Assembly (NCBI GenBank): GCA_963663395.1
Contig: OY760226.1
Location: 5,766,001-5,830,000 of the forward strand
Length of the DNA stretch: 64,000 nt
DNA from: Azophilus sp963663395
GTDB lineage: Bacteria; Pseudomonadota; Gammaproteobacteria; Pseudomonadales; Azotimanducaceae
Direction of reading: 5' to 3'
The position numbers and the translations under genes were made by a program. Of this stretch, positions 32,575-41,789 are shown one piece after another (position 1 is the stretch's first letter; each line of letters starts with the position of its first letter). The notes beneath the pieces are model-generated. The model did no database searches and was not told where the DNA came from. It worked only from the letters and a program-made list of their open reading frames with translations.

Positions 32575-33627
32575 ATGTGTCTTCACGAGGGCGAATTGAG
32601 ATCGGTCGTGCCGTTCGGCCGGCATTGCGCGTTCGAATCGGAGCGCTTGCGCGGGTTCGGGCACCGATTCGTGGTGCTGTTCGTGTTGTTCGCGCTCATC
32701 GCCTCGGTTCCGAGTTACGCCCGCCAAACCGACGTCAACGTGCCCATGCGCCGCGACGTTGGCGCTGCCACCATCGATCAGGCGGGCGCGGCTCCGGACG
32801 ACGTTGTGACGGCCACCGAATTGGTGCGGCAGGAAATCGAGATGCTTCGACAGGAACTCGGCGTCGATGACTTCCCGCCCCGGGCCGAATCGCACGAGAA
32901 CCGCAGACCGGTCCATGTGTACGTGAAGGCGCTCGAAGTGATGTCGAAAGTGGCCGCGGTACAACGTCGCCTGGGCGTTCCGGAGAGTTCCGTTCGGGGC
33001 ATCCCAACGGCCGGGCTTTCTTCCGACGATGTGCTTCTGGCGGTGCAGGATATCGTCGACGGCATACGGGCAATCAAGACGCAGATGGTCATCGAGTCCG
33101 ACGTCGCGGCTCGGGCCTTGTCGACCCCGCGGACACTGTCGGGGGCCTACAAGAATCTGGCTGACTCGTCCGCCATGCTCGATGGGCTGGTGGGTCGCGG
33201 CTTGACGCCGGAGCAGGTGTTTCAGGGCATCAGGTCGGTCGCCGAGGATTTGAACCTGGTCGCGGCGGAACTCCAGGTGCCGTTGGACGAGGACACCCCC
33301 GTGGTTGCCGATGTCAGGGAATCGGCCGACGTTGCTCAACAGGCCCTGCGCGCCGCCTACAAGGTCGTTCTCCTGCAGTCCAGGTTGGGCCTGGAGGCCT
33401 CGGCAGTTCCGACGTTGACGCTTGTACGGGTCACGCCTGCGGAAGTCTACGATCTGATTGGAATTCTGCGGGCCGAGTTGGCGCGCATCAAGTGGCATAT
33501 CGGGGTAAACGTGTCGACGGCTGAACGCATGGAACCGTCGCAGGCGCGGAGCCTTGTCGACGTATTCGCCCAGATGCTTCTCGTCATCCGCAAGCTGGAC
33601 CTGCTCGCCGCTGGCATCGAGAGCTAG
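32575..33627 (+). CDS. Secreted helical-repeat protein of unknown function, paralogue B
   Basis: This 350-residue protein has a signal peptide (hydrophobic core about 30-45, cleavage after SYA) and a mature part that aligns along its length with the protein at 19318-20346. Shared landmarks are LRQELGVDDFPPRAE, HVYVKALEVMSKVAAVQRR, AYKNLADSSAMLDGLVGR, VAQQALRAAYKV and TLTLVRVTPAEVYD. The same hairpin-like module recurs inside it. The ATG at 32575 has GGAGG at about 32562-32566. Unlike paralogue A it is not followed by the VWA-TonB gene; an ammonium transporter gene begins 63 bases downstream. Function unknown. Confidence 0.85.
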   Translation: MCLHEGELRSVVPFGRHCAFESERLRGFGHRFVVLFVLFALIASVPSYARQTDVNVPMRRDVGAATIDQAGAAPDDVVTATELVRQEIEMLRQELGVDDFPPRAESHENRRPVHVYVKALEVMSKVAAVQRRLGVPESSVRGIPTAGLSSDDVLLAVQDIVDGIRAIKTQMVIESDVAARALSTPRTLSGAYKNLADSSAMLDGLVGRGLTPEQVFQGIRSVAEDLNLVAAELQVPLDEDTPVVADVRESADVAQQALRAAYKVVLLQSRLGLEASAVPTLTLVRVTPAEVYDLIGILRAELARIKWHIGVNVSTAERMEPSQARSLVDVFAQMLLVIRKLDLLAAGIES

Positions 33628-33690
33628 CGCCAGCGCAAGGAACTTGGACCGATACGGCACTTGACTGCGCCCGCCGGAAGGATTTGAACA

Positions 33691-35043
33691 ATGACCCATC
33701 GCAAGACCATCGGCACCACTCTGGCTCTGATCTTGTCGGTCGGTACGATGGCGGCCCACGGCCAGACGCTGGACAGCGGAGACACGGCCTGGATCGCCAC
33801 GTCCAGTGCACTGGTGTTGTTCATGACAATCCCGGGTCTCGCGCTGTTTTACGGCGGCCTCGTCAGGGCGAACAACGTGCTCTCCGTCCTGCTGCAGTGC
33901 TTTGCGATCACTTGCATCATCAGCGTCGTGTGGTTCGTTGCCGGCTATAGCCTCGCTTTCGGAAATTCCGTTTCGCAACTGGTCGGCGACACGAGCCGGT
34001 TTTTCTATCAGGGCCTTGCCGAGGACACGCTGATCGGCTCGGTCCCGGAGTCGATTTTCGCCACCTTCCAGATGACCTTCGCAATCATCGCGCCGGCCCT
34101 CATCGTCGGCGCCTTCGTGGAGCGCATGCGTTTTTCTGCCGTTCTCCTGTTCACGCTCTTCTGGTCCCTCCTCGTCTACTCGCCGGTTGCACACTGGGTC
34201 TGGGGCGGCGGCTGGCTCGGCGGACTCGGTTTCCTCGATTACGCCGGGGGCACGGTCGTTCACGTAACGGCCGGTACGGCGGCGCTGGTCGCTGCCGTTA
34301 TGCTCGGCCCGCGCCAGGGCTTCCCAGAACGGACCAAGCCGCCGCACAGTACGGTCCTGTCGGTGGTGGGCGCTGCGATGCTCTGGGTCGGATGGTTCGG
34401 CTTCAACGGGGGCAGCGCACTCGCCGCCAACGGTGACGCAACGATGTCCATCGTCGTCACGCAGCTGTCCGCGGCGGTGGGCGCGCTCGTCTGGATGGGC
34501 ATGGAATGGAGCCGTCACGGCAAGCCCACGGCGCTTGGCGCGGTCATCGGCATGATTTCAGGACTCGCCAGCATCACACCCGCCGCAGGGTTCGTCGGCC
34601 CGTCCGGCGCCATGGCGATGGCCGTTGTCGGCAGCTTTTTGTGCTTCATCATGACGGGCTTCATCAAGCGCAGGCTCAAAATTGACGACTCCCTGGACGT
34701 CTTCCCCGTCCACGCCGTCGGCGGCGGGTTTGGCACCTTGTTTGCTGCGGTATTCGCAAGCGACGCGCTCGGCATGTTTGCGGGTCAACACGCGATTTCC
34801 ATCGCTGACCGGTTGCCTGTCCAAGCGCTTGGCGTGATTGCCGTCGCGGCCTATACCGCCTTGATGACAGCCGTCATACTGAAGGTTGTTGGTGCGATGG
34901 TATCGAACCGCGTTTCCGCACAGGATGAGTCTGACGGTCTCGACCTGGTGCTCCATGGTGAGCGCGGCTACGTACTGGAGGACGCGGAAAGTACCGAGTT
35001 CCGGGACACGAAATCGCCAACCAGGCCTGACGGTGAGGTGTAG
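33691..35043 (+). CDS. amtB: Ammonium transporter AmtB
   Basis: This 450-residue inner-membrane channel for ammonia/ammonium begins with a cleavable-looking signal (about 1-23), as many Amt proteins do, followed by eleven membrane segments. Family landmarks include DTAWIATSSALVLFMTIPGL, FYGGLVR, a His-containing AGGTVVHVTAGTAALVAAVM near residue 195 and FPVHAVGGGFGTL near residue 338; the two His belong to the conserved pore pair. GGAAGGA precedes the ATG. Amt genes are usually paired with the PII gene glnK, which is absent here. The next gene starts two bases after this stop, so the two are in one operon. Confidence 0.93.
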   Translation: MTHRKTIGTTLALILSVGTMAAHGQTLDSGDTAWIATSSALVLFMTIPGLALFYGGLVRANNVLSVLLQCFAITCIISVVWFVAGYSLAFGNSVSQLVGDTSRFFYQGLAEDTLIGSVPESIFATFQMTFAIIAPALIVGAFVERMRFSAVLLFTLFWSLLVYSPVAHWVWGGGWLGGLGFLDYAGGTVVHVTAGTAALVAAVMLGPRQGFPERTKPPHSTVLSVVGAAMLWVGWFGFNGGSALAANGDATMSIVVTQLSAAVGALVWMGMEWSRHGKPTALGAVIGMISGLASITPAAGFVGPSGAMAMAVVGSFLCFIMTGFIKRRLKIDDSLDVFPVHAVGGGFGTLFAAVFASDALGMFAGQHAISIADRLPVQALGVIAVAAYTALMTAVILKVVGAMVSNRVSAQDESDGLDLVLHGERGYVLEDAESTEFRDTKSPTRPDGEV

Positions 35044-35045
35044 GC

Positions 35046-36059
35046 TTGAAGTCGCAACGCACGATTGCCACGGTGTTCCTGGCCCTCGGCCTCATGGCAA
35101 CCGCCTCGGGGCGCGCGGATTTTCTGGCGTATGCAGTGGGCGAAGGCGCCAGTCCGCTGCCAGAATCCATTGAAGCGATCGACCCAAGACACCTCTTGGA
35201 ACTTCACTGGAGGTACCGCGGTGGGCGCTCGCCGGTTACCGTATTGCCCGTCACCGACGCCACGCGAACGAGTTCCAGTTCCGCTCGCACAGCCGATTCC
35301 GGGAACGGCGTTCCCATAGCGGCAATTGGCGCGGTCGTTGCGGAGACCATGCGTCAAACCGGGCGATTCGACGTAACCATCGCCTCGGCTGACGCCGCGC
35401 CGGAAAGCGTGCGGTCCGAGGGTCACACGCTGCATGTCTCGACGCTGCTCTACGAGTCGAGCGTCACCAAGCAAATCACCAACCCGCGCGCCCTACGACG
35501 TCAACGGCCCCAGGTCGAGCAAGGCCGTGTCGCGTTGCGCTTCCGTCTTGTCGGGCCGGCGGGAGAGATGGTGGTAGCCGATCGATTCGATGCTGTCGTC
35601 GATGAACCGCGTTCGGATTTCGCGAGCAAACTCACCGTTGCCGGGGAGTCGCCGGCCCTCTGGCAGACGCCCGTTGGCCAGGCGACCCTTGTGGCCATAA
35701 ACAAAGGCGTCTACGAGATCGTAAAATCCGTAGGCCCCTTGCCCGTGACCGGTCTTGTCGTCAAGGTCGAGGACAATCGTCTGTGGGTGAACTTCGGCGC
35801 AGGTATCGTTTCGGTCGGCGACGAACTGGCGGTGACCAGCACAGACGAACAGCTCGTCGATCCCGCGACGGGCCTGGACCTCGGCGGTGTAGAAACCACG
35901 CTGGCCACGCTCCGCGTGGTCCAGGTCGCAGAGCGCTTCAGCGTTGCGGAAATTGTATCGGCACCCGGGGGAGTGCCTAGCCGAGGTGATCGCGTTCGGT
36001 CGACATCGGCTCCCCAAGGCTTCGAGTTCGCACCGGCCTGGAATCCCTCCGGGGGATGA
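35046..36059 (+). CDS. CsgG-like secreted protein
   Basis: This 337-residue protein has a signal peptide (about 1-24). Its central part resembles the CsgG/curli-production family: SPVTVLPVTDATRT, then AAIGAVVAETMRQTGRFDV, then a strand HVSTLLYESSV. A second beta-rich part (about 235-320) contains VVKVEDNRLWVNFG and GDELAVTS. CsgG forms an outer-membrane export pore, but related proteins are soluble or lipid-anchored envelope factors, and no lipobox Cys is seen here. The start is TTG, two bases after amtB, with GGTGAGG ahead of it. The tie to ammonium uptake is unexplained. Confidence 0.65.
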   Translation: MKSQRTIATVFLALGLMATASGRADFLAYAVGEGASPLPESIEAIDPRHLLELHWRYRGGRSPVTVLPVTDATRTSSSSARTADSGNGVPIAAIGAVVAETMRQTGRFDVTIASADAAPESVRSEGHTLHVSTLLYESSVTKQITNPRALRRQRPQVEQGRVALRFRLVGPAGEMVVADRFDAVVDEPRSDFASKLTVAGESPALWQTPVGQATLVAINKGVYEIVKSVGPLPVTGLVVKVEDNRLWVNFGAGIVSVGDELAVTSTDEQLVDPATGLDLGGVETTLATLRVVQVAERFSVAEIVSAPGGVPSRGDRVRSTSAPQGFEFAPAWNPSGG

Positions 36060-36135
36060 TCGTTCAAGGCCGTCAATTCCTTTCGGGTTGTCAAACGCAA
36101 GCGCCGATCGGTGGAAACTACAGAGGGGTTCTGAA

Positions 36136-36849
36136 ATGAAGAGATTACTGATCGCGCTGCTGCTGTGCGGGTCGGGTTACGCATCCGCAGCGGAGTTTTC
36201 CGGCAATGTGGGTTACTTCAGCGACTACCGCTTCCGCGGTATCTCCCAGGGCGACCGGTCTCCGGCCATTCAGGGTGGATTCGACATCGAACTCGATGGC
36301 GGTTTCTATCTTGGCACCTGGGCATCAAACGTCGCCCCCTGGTCCGGCGGCACCATCGAACTTGACTGGTACGGCGGCTGGGCCATGGATCTGAACGACA
36401 GTTCAGCCATCGACATCGGCGTCTGGTATTACGGTTATCCGGAAGACGATGCCGACCCGGGCCTGGATTTCGTCGAGATCTACGGCAGCTACTCCTTCCA
36501 GGATTTCACCCTGGGCGTGGCCTATTCGCCGGACTACTTCGCCGAAACAGACTCATTCTTCTACGTCTTCGGCGATTACTCCTTCGGGCTGGCCGAGAAC
36601 CTGTCCCTGGACATTCACCTGGGCTTCAACATCTTCGACGACAAGGCGGCCGGCGCCGGCTTCGGCATCGGCGAGGTGGGCGACCCCAAGGATCAGTACA
36701 TCGACTACGCCATCGGCCTGTCGACTTCCGCTCTGGGCGTCGACTGGGGCCTGCAGGTGATCGGAACCGATCTCAGCGATGCCGAGTGCTTCGACGGCTT
36801 CAAGGGGTGCGAAGAGACCATCGTGGTTTCGGTATCGAAAAGCCTCTAA
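36136..36849 (+). CDS. TorF-family putative outer-membrane porin (TIGR02001-like)
   Basis: This 237-residue protein has a clear signal peptide (MKRLLIALLLCGSGYASA) followed by alternating strands of a small beta barrel. These include FSGNVGYFSDYRFRGISQGD, the family opening, and repeated YGSYSF/FGDYSF segments. It ends in a hydrophobic strand (VVSVSKSL). Proteins of this family are often encoded next to amtB and glnK, so a role in passage of nitrogen compounds is plausible but unproven. The ATG at 36136 is preceded by AGAGGGG. Two Cys near the C-terminus lie in an exposed-looking loop. Confidence 0.85.
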   Translation: MKRLLIALLLCGSGYASAAEFSGNVGYFSDYRFRGISQGDRSPAIQGGFDIELDGGFYLGTWASNVAPWSGGTIELDWYGGWAMDLNDSSAIDIGVWYYGYPEDDADPGLDFVEIYGSYSFQDFTLGVAYSPDYFAETDSFFYVFGDYSFGLAENLSLDIHLGFNIFDDKAAGAGFGIGEVGDPKDQYIDYAIGLSTSALGVDWGLQVIGTDLSDAECFDGFKGCEETIVVSVSKSL

Positions 36850-37821
36850 GCACAGCGTCTTTGATGTCGTGGAATCCATCGACGCGGTGTTCAATCTGTA
36901 CGAAAGCATGGCGCGGCCCGATTGCGCGCTCAACGCGCTTGGATTTGATGAGATCCCTGCCATCACTGACACGTCGACCTCGACCGGCGGCAACGATCGC
37001 ACTTTCGCCGTGATTGTCGCCCGGGACGAAGCGGTCGCCGGCCGCGCCACGTTGATGGGATAGGCATTCGCGCTGGCCGACACCTGTCTTCCTGCGTGCG
37101 CCGGGACGGCCTTCCGGCCGGACTGAAAGGCGGGGGCACCGGATAGCCTGGGGCGTTGATGCAGACCATCCCCGGGGCGGCGTATGGCCAGCGGACGGCG
37201 GGTTCCCGTCCCCCAATGCCTTATGCGTTCCCGACTGCGCCCCTCGCAAGTGATCCGGAACCGTTCGTGCGCGAGGGGTCCGGCCACGACCGGGCAACCG
37301 CGCGAACACCTCGCATCCGGGTTGAAAGCTGGCTCGTGGAAGCGCCACCGGCAAAATCGCATCGGCGCTCGAAGGCCGCTTGCGCGGCCGGGGGACTCCC
37401 GATTGACAGCCAGCGTCCACACGTGCACTCGTCAAGGTGCCGGACACCGGGCGTGTCGAGGCCGAAATCGGCCGAGGTCGACGCTGTAACGCGCTCTTAG
37501 GCGAACAACGAAATCGACGTGTCGGCGGGAATCACCGTGAGAGTCGCGACAGAGCGCTCCCGGGATGCGCTCGGGTGGAGCCGACGTCAGTCTGTCGGTG
37601 ACGTACATCATGATGATGACCACCTCTTAAGGGGTGCGGCTACCGTGCCGCTGGCGGCGCCCCGGGGCGGCCGGGATGGGCTTCTGGTCAGCATTCTGGA
37701 AAACAGCGAAACTGCAGAGTGCGATTCCATGCGCCTACCCTGCGGCCGAGGGTGCGGATACGTTGCCGCATCGGGTGCTGTGGCGCACCGCCGTTACGCA
37801 GACGAGCCCCAAACGACTGAA
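36850..37821. other. 970 bp without a recognisable gene
   Basis: The frames here are short or Arg/Pro-rich on both strands and match no family I know. The stretch separates the porin gene from a convergent minus-strand gene. Confidence 0.4.
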
Positions 37822-38715
37822 CTACTGCAAAGCCGAGCCATGGGGAAGGGTTCGCCGAATGTCCGGGATACCGGTCAGAAAGATCGCGTCATGCTGATGA
37901 CCCGTGTACGCGCAGAAGACGTATTCGTTCCAGTGGTTGGGATCGGGACCGTACTTCATCAGATGATGGTGTGCATCCCCCGTTCCGGCCGGTCTTTTCT
38001 TCGCCTTCAATCGCCCGAGTTCACGCTTCAGACAGTCGACAAAGGCGCGTTCGGGATAGTCGCGGATCACGTAGGGCGTGTTGATCACGATGTGGTGGCG
38101 GCACAGGCGGTTGGGCGGCGGCAGCACGCGCACGAACCAGATCTGTCCCTCGCTGCCGGTATAGCCGGCAGGAACCGTGCAGGAAACGGTCTCCCGCATG
38201 CCGACCTCGCGCAGCACAACCGCCTCGCCCTCGCTGCCGCAATGCACGTAAAAGCCCATCCGGGACTGCTGCATCCGCCCAACGGTGTCCACCAGCCAGC
38301 CCGGGCAATCGAATTCGGGAGCGATGCGCAGAATGCAGCTGCCCATGGTTTCCCGGCTGCTGCCGAACCGGACGTCGAAAAATGCCCACATCGAGAAGTA
38401 GCTGACGGTCAACGGGCTCATCGGCGGCCCGGCCGGCAAGTACCGGTCCTCGGCGTCGCCGGCGATCCTGACATAGCCGTTCGCTTCTCTCATCATGGAA
38501 ATGGACTCGGACATGAGGGAGACGACGTTCTGCCCCACGAAGTACAGGGCTTGGCAGGGGTCAAGGCCCGCGAACTTTCCGAGGGGCAGGCCGTCGCCGC
38601 CGAACCCGGCTTCGAGCGCCATCTTCCTGCCCTCCCGCCAGCCCGCCAGATCGACGACCTTCGATTTCCTGGACGAGACGATCTTCTTAGCGATTTTGTC
38701 GGCAACGGAACCCAT
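37822..38715 (-). CDS. Hypothetical protein (297 aa)
   Basis: I do not recognise this protein. It is predicted soluble and cytoplasmic, with a basic N-terminus (VADKIAKKIVSSRKSK), a mixed alpha/beta body, several Cys and Trp, and a His-rich C-terminal part (GDAHHHLMKYGPDPNHWNEY, later YTGHQHD) that might bind metal. Amino-acid composition and codon use look coding, unlike the neighbouring gene-free DNA. It is a single gene, flanked by gene-poor DNA upstream on its strand. The long frames on the opposite strand are shadows. Confidence 0.7.
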   Translation of the reverse strand: MGSVADKIAKKIVSSRKSKVVDLAGWREGRKMALEAGFGGDGLPLGKFAGLDPCQALYFVGQNVVSLMSESISMMREANGYVRIAGDAEDRYLPAGPPMSPLTVSYFSMWAFFDVRFGSSRETMGSCILRIAPEFDCPGWLVDTVGRMQQSRMGFYVHCGSEGEAVVLREVGMRETVSCTVPAGYTGSEGQIWFVRVLPPPNRLCRHHIVINTPYVIRDYPERAFVDCLKRELGRLKAKKRPAGTGDAHHHLMKYGPDPNHWNEYVFCAYTGHQHDAIFLTGIPDIRRTLPHGSALQ

Positions 38716-38868
38716 GGCTTGGTCTCAGCGGCTTTCGTTCGTGGGCTCACGCATCCACGCGGCGATTATAGAGGGGGTTGCCTCGCACGGCGATCATGGG
38801 GCCGGTCACCGAGGACAGTGAGATCGGTCGAATTGCTCTTGCACGGCGCTGGCTCTAAGATTCGGCGC

Positions 38869-39477
38869 ATGACCGAAGCCATCGCCTTCGACACCCACCG
38901 ATTCGTCAAGCGCCTGACGGAAAGCGGTTTCACCGAGAAGCAGGCCGAGACCCTGGCCGAAGAACATGTCGCACTGCTCAACAGCAACCTGGCGACCAAG
39001 GTGGATTCCGCAGCGGTACAGGCCGATATCGCGGGAGTAAAGGCCGATGTCGCAGCGGTACAGGGCGATGTTGCGGCGGTGAAGGCCGATGTCGCAGCGG
39101 TACAGGGCGATGTTGCGGCGGTGAAGGCCGATGTCGCAGCGCTACAGGGCGATGTTGCGGCAGTGAAGGCCGATGTCGCAGCGCTACAGGGCGATGTTGC
39201 GGCGGTGAAGGCCGACATCGCAGCGCTACAGGGCGATGTTGCGGCGGTGAAGGCCGACATCGCAGCGCTACAGGGCGATGTTGCGGGAGTAAAGGCCGAC
39301 ATCGCAGCGCTACAGGGCGATGTTGCGGGAGTAAAGGCCGATATCGCAGCGCTACAGGGCGATGTTGCGGGAGTAAAGGTCGACATCGCAGCGGTCAAGG
39401 CCGATCTTCTGAAATGGATGTTTGGCGCGCTGATCGCCCAGGGCGGCCTGATCGTCGCCCTTGTAAAGCTATTGTGA
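38869..39477 (+). CDS. Coiled-coil protein built on 42-bp tandem repeats, C-terminal membrane anchor
   Basis: This 202-residue protein has a short folded N-terminus, HRFVKRLTESGFTEKQAETL, of the DUF1640/CCDC90 kind. A long uninterrupted heptad region follows: eight 14-residue units of the form DVAAVQGDVAAVKA (about residues 59-170) with hydrophobic residues at a and d positions. One C-terminal membrane segment ends it (MFGALIAQGGLIVALVKLL). DUF1640-type proteins share the layout of N-terminal helix, coiled coil and terminal anchor, and a trimeric or rod-like assembly is likely. The frame is open far upstream, but the ATG at 38869 fits the family start. Confidence 0.75.
   Translation: MTEAIAFDTHRFVKRLTESGFTEKQAETLAEEHVALLNSNLATKVDSAAVQADIAGVKADVAAVQGDVAAVKADVAAVQGDVAAVKADVAALQGDVAAVKADVAALQGDVAAVKADIAALQGDVAAVKADIAALQGDVAGVKADIAALQGDVAGVKADIAALQGDVAGVKVDIAAVKADLLKWMFGALIAQGGLIVALVKLL
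39043..39378 (+). repeat. Eight tandem 42-bp repeats
   Basis: Eight consecutive in-frame 42-base units begin with GCCGATGTCGCAGCGGTACA or close variants. Neighbouring units are the most alike: gat/gac, gtc/atc, gta/cta and ggcggtg/gggagta changes are shared between adjacent copies. That is the mark of expansion by slippage or unequal crossing-over. Unit length equals two heptads, so copy number changes keep both frame and coiled-coil register. Confidence 0.95.
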
Positions 39478-39828
39478 CGCTGCGCACTTGAGGTGAGCGC
39501 CGTTTCGGCCCTGTGTGCGCAAACGAGAGTCGGCTCGACAATCCGGAAAACCAGCCCCAGAGCGGGCTTTCCGTGCGATCGCCTCGGCGGGTGCGAGCAT
39601 CTACCCGATTGCGACGATCCCTTGCGCGCGACCGGCGCCGGACGCTCCGTTCGGTTTCAGTTGGACCAAATGCGGTACGTGGGGTCGAACCGGGCCGGGG
39701 TCACCGGTTGCATACAGTCCGTGGCAGTGACAGGAATCGAGCGGACTTCGTTCATTGCGCGATTCAGGTCCGAGACCGAGGTCGGCGGGCCGCGATCATG
39801 GCAGGATGCGGTAGGAAAGGAAGCAATA
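39478..39828. other. 350 bp without a recognisable gene
   Basis: The frame of the downstream gene is open through part of this stretch, but it has no better start and no signal-peptide-like sequence. Nothing else is visible. Confidence 0.4.
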
Positions 39829-40563
39829 ATGATGCGCTGTGAAGCCGGAACCATTGGACCGATCGGGCTCTGTGCCTTTCTGGTCGTTGCGTGCGCTGTC
39901 TCGCCCTTGAGCAACGGACAGGTCGGCGTCGATGTATTGATTTCGGATCATCCCGAGTACCGTTCCCCGCTAACGCCACAGGCGGAACGCGGATTGGACC
40001 CGATATCGGCTTCGATGTTTGCCGATTCGAGGAAATTTCTCGCCGGATTACAGCCATGCTGTTCGAGTTTTGACCAGTTGACCTATACCGAGTTGCCCGG
40101 TAGCAAGAAGCTGCAGTTGCATCATGGCTCACCGGATACCGTGATGGTGACCCCATACGGCAAGTCTTACGTGACGGCATTGGCGCTTCCGGCCAAGCGC
40201 CGGAGAAACCGGCTGCGCGTCTCCAGCGCGGTCGGTTGGCAGCCGCCTTCTATCGGAATATTGCCTGAACTGATTTTCCTCGACGCAGACGGAAAAGTCA
40301 TCGAGGAAGCCGAGCCGGCAGAAGCCGCCAGGGCGCGCTCGGGAGGCGAGCAGGTCATCGCGATGATACCGGACACAGCCGTTCGGGCGCTGGTCGTGAC
40401 CAACGATGATTCCGTCGGAAACTTGAGAATGCAGTGTCGGCAAGTGGGCGGTTCGATGGTAATGGTCGGCAAGAATACGTTCGTTCCCACGCCCGGCCAG
40501 ACACAGTGCTGGATGTATCCCCTGGGGGTCGTTGGCGCCATCGAAGCCAGGCTGGTCCGATGA
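39829..40563 (+). CDS. Secreted protein, weakly MalM-like
   Basis: This 244-residue protein has a signal peptide (about 1-30), then SSFDQLTYTELP, a beta-rich body with TPYGKSYVTALALP and LPELIFLDADGKVI, and a C-terminal part with four Cys counting from residue 62 on. The order of motifs recalls the maltose-operon periplasmic protein MalM, but similarity is too low to be sure. The ATG at 39829 is supported by AGGAAAGGAAG immediately upstream. The stop overlaps the next start (ATGA), so this protein and the next form a coupled secreted pair. Confidence 0.65.
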   Translation: MMRCEAGTIGPIGLCAFLVVACAVSPLSNGQVGVDVLISDHPEYRSPLTPQAERGLDPISASMFADSRKFLAGLQPCCSSFDQLTYTELPGSKKLQLHHGSPDTVMVTPYGKSYVTALALPAKRRRNRLRVSSAVGWQPPSIGILPELIFLDADGKVIEEAEPAEAARARSGGEQVIAMIPDTAVRALVVTNDDSVGNLRMQCRQVGGSMVMVGKNTFVPTPGQTQCWMYPLGVVGAIEARLVR

Positions 40564-41789
40564 ACGGGCCTGGCTGCCACGGCAGACGGTTCGTTTACCT
40601 GCTGGTCACCGTTGTGAGCCTATGGTCGGCGGCCCCGGCTGCGGTTGGCGTCCCCGTTCCGGAAAATGACGGCCTCGTGCCCGCGCCGGGGAATGGACAA
40701 CCGGCCGAACCGGCACCGATTCACCCGCCGATTGCGCTCACCGTCGGTGCCGCCAGCGCGGAGGAACAGCGCTCCTGCATTGCCTTCAATGCCTCAGGTC
40801 CTGGCAGCCACTGTTCGTTCACCGGCGTCGTCCCCGAAGCCCTGATGGCGTCGCTGCTGCAGTCCGACCGCTTTGCCTCGGTATCCTTGAGTACCCGGGA
40901 AACGCCGCATGTCCTGACGCTCGCCGCCACGACCTACATGGGTGAAAGCCTCGGTAGCGTTCTGGGCGCCGGACTTTCCGGAGCGACCCTCAATCTATTG
41001 CCGGTCAAACAGAAGAAGGTGGTGCGTATCGAGGCGGATCTGCGCTGGCGGGGCCTGCCGTTACGCACACTCGACTACGAGTTTCCGGTCGTGGAGCGGA
41101 TGCACCTGTTTCAGCACGACGATGGCCGCGCCGAGATGCATCGACAGCTCGCCGAAGCGCTGCTTGCCGAATTCGACGCCGAGGGACTGCTGACGCCGGA
41201 ATACTTGTTCGCTGCCTTGGATGTCAGCAACTACAAGCGGGATCTCAAGGTACCGCAAGAAATCGTCGGTCTGCCGTATCGTGGCAGGCGGATTTTCCCC
41301 GATCCATTCCTGGGCGTGGGGATCGCTTACGGAAGGGAAAGCCGTGACGCCAGGGTAAACGTCTTCGTATATCCGATTGCGAAGGCCGATTGGTTTGACG
41401 AGCAGGCATTGGTGCGTCAACAGGCCGCAGAGGCAGTGGCGGAGATGCGGATGGTCGCGGAACACAACGGGTCGGAGCTCAATCTATCGGGCGATCTCGA
41501 GATTCTGAACCTGGATGCGCGTGCGCACTCCGTTCCGGTAGCGGTTCAACGGGGCAACCTGGTAGGTGCGCAGGGCCAACAGTCGAAAACAATGCTGTGC
41601 CTTTTCCGGCGGGGCGACAAATTCGTCAAGATTCGTGCCACAGACGTGGGTGAACTGCCACTGGCGTTATTGGTCGACACGATCGAAGTTCCACCTGAAT
41701 CCGGGTTCATGGCGCTGTTACGGGCCGGTGCGAGAGAGCGATCGGCCCGAACGCCGACTCACGAGGCTGATGTGCTTTACGTCGAGTGA
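40560..41789 (+). CDS. Secreted protein of unknown function (409 aa)
   Basis: This protein has a signal peptide (about 10-30) followed by a Pro-rich stretch (35-60) and a mixed alpha/beta mature part of about 350 residues. I recognise no family. Visible features are HVLTLAATTYMGESLGSVLG, a Gly-rich stretch GAGLSGATLNLLPV, an amphipathic helix HRQLAEALLAEFDAEGL and later DARVNVFVYPIAKADW. The start overlaps the stop of the MalM-like gene by four bases. The two products are therefore likely to be exported together and may interact. Confidence 0.7.
   Translation: MNGPGCHGRRFVYLLVTVVSLWSAAPAAVGVPVPENDGLVPAPGNGQPAEPAPIHPPIALTVGAASAEEQRSCIAFNASGPGSHCSFTGVVPEALMASLLQSDRFASVSLSTRETPHVLTLAATTYMGESLGSVLGAGLSGATLNLLPVKQKKVVRIEADLRWRGLPLRTLDYEFPVVERMHLFQHDDGRAEMHRQLAEALLAEFDAEGLLTPEYLFAALDVSNYKRDLKVPQEIVGLPYRGRRIFPDPFLGVGIAYGRESRDARVNVFVYPIAKADWFDEQALVRQQAAEAVAEMRMVAEHNGSELNLSGDLEILNLDARAHSVPVAVQRGNLVGAQGQQSKTMLCLFRRGDKFVKIRATDVGELPLALLVDTIEVPPESGFMALLRAGARERSARTPTHEADVLYVE

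Noticed and set aside
35046..36059. True curli exporter CsgG
   Set aside because: No lipobox Cys and no other csg genes are nearby; only the central motif resembles the family.
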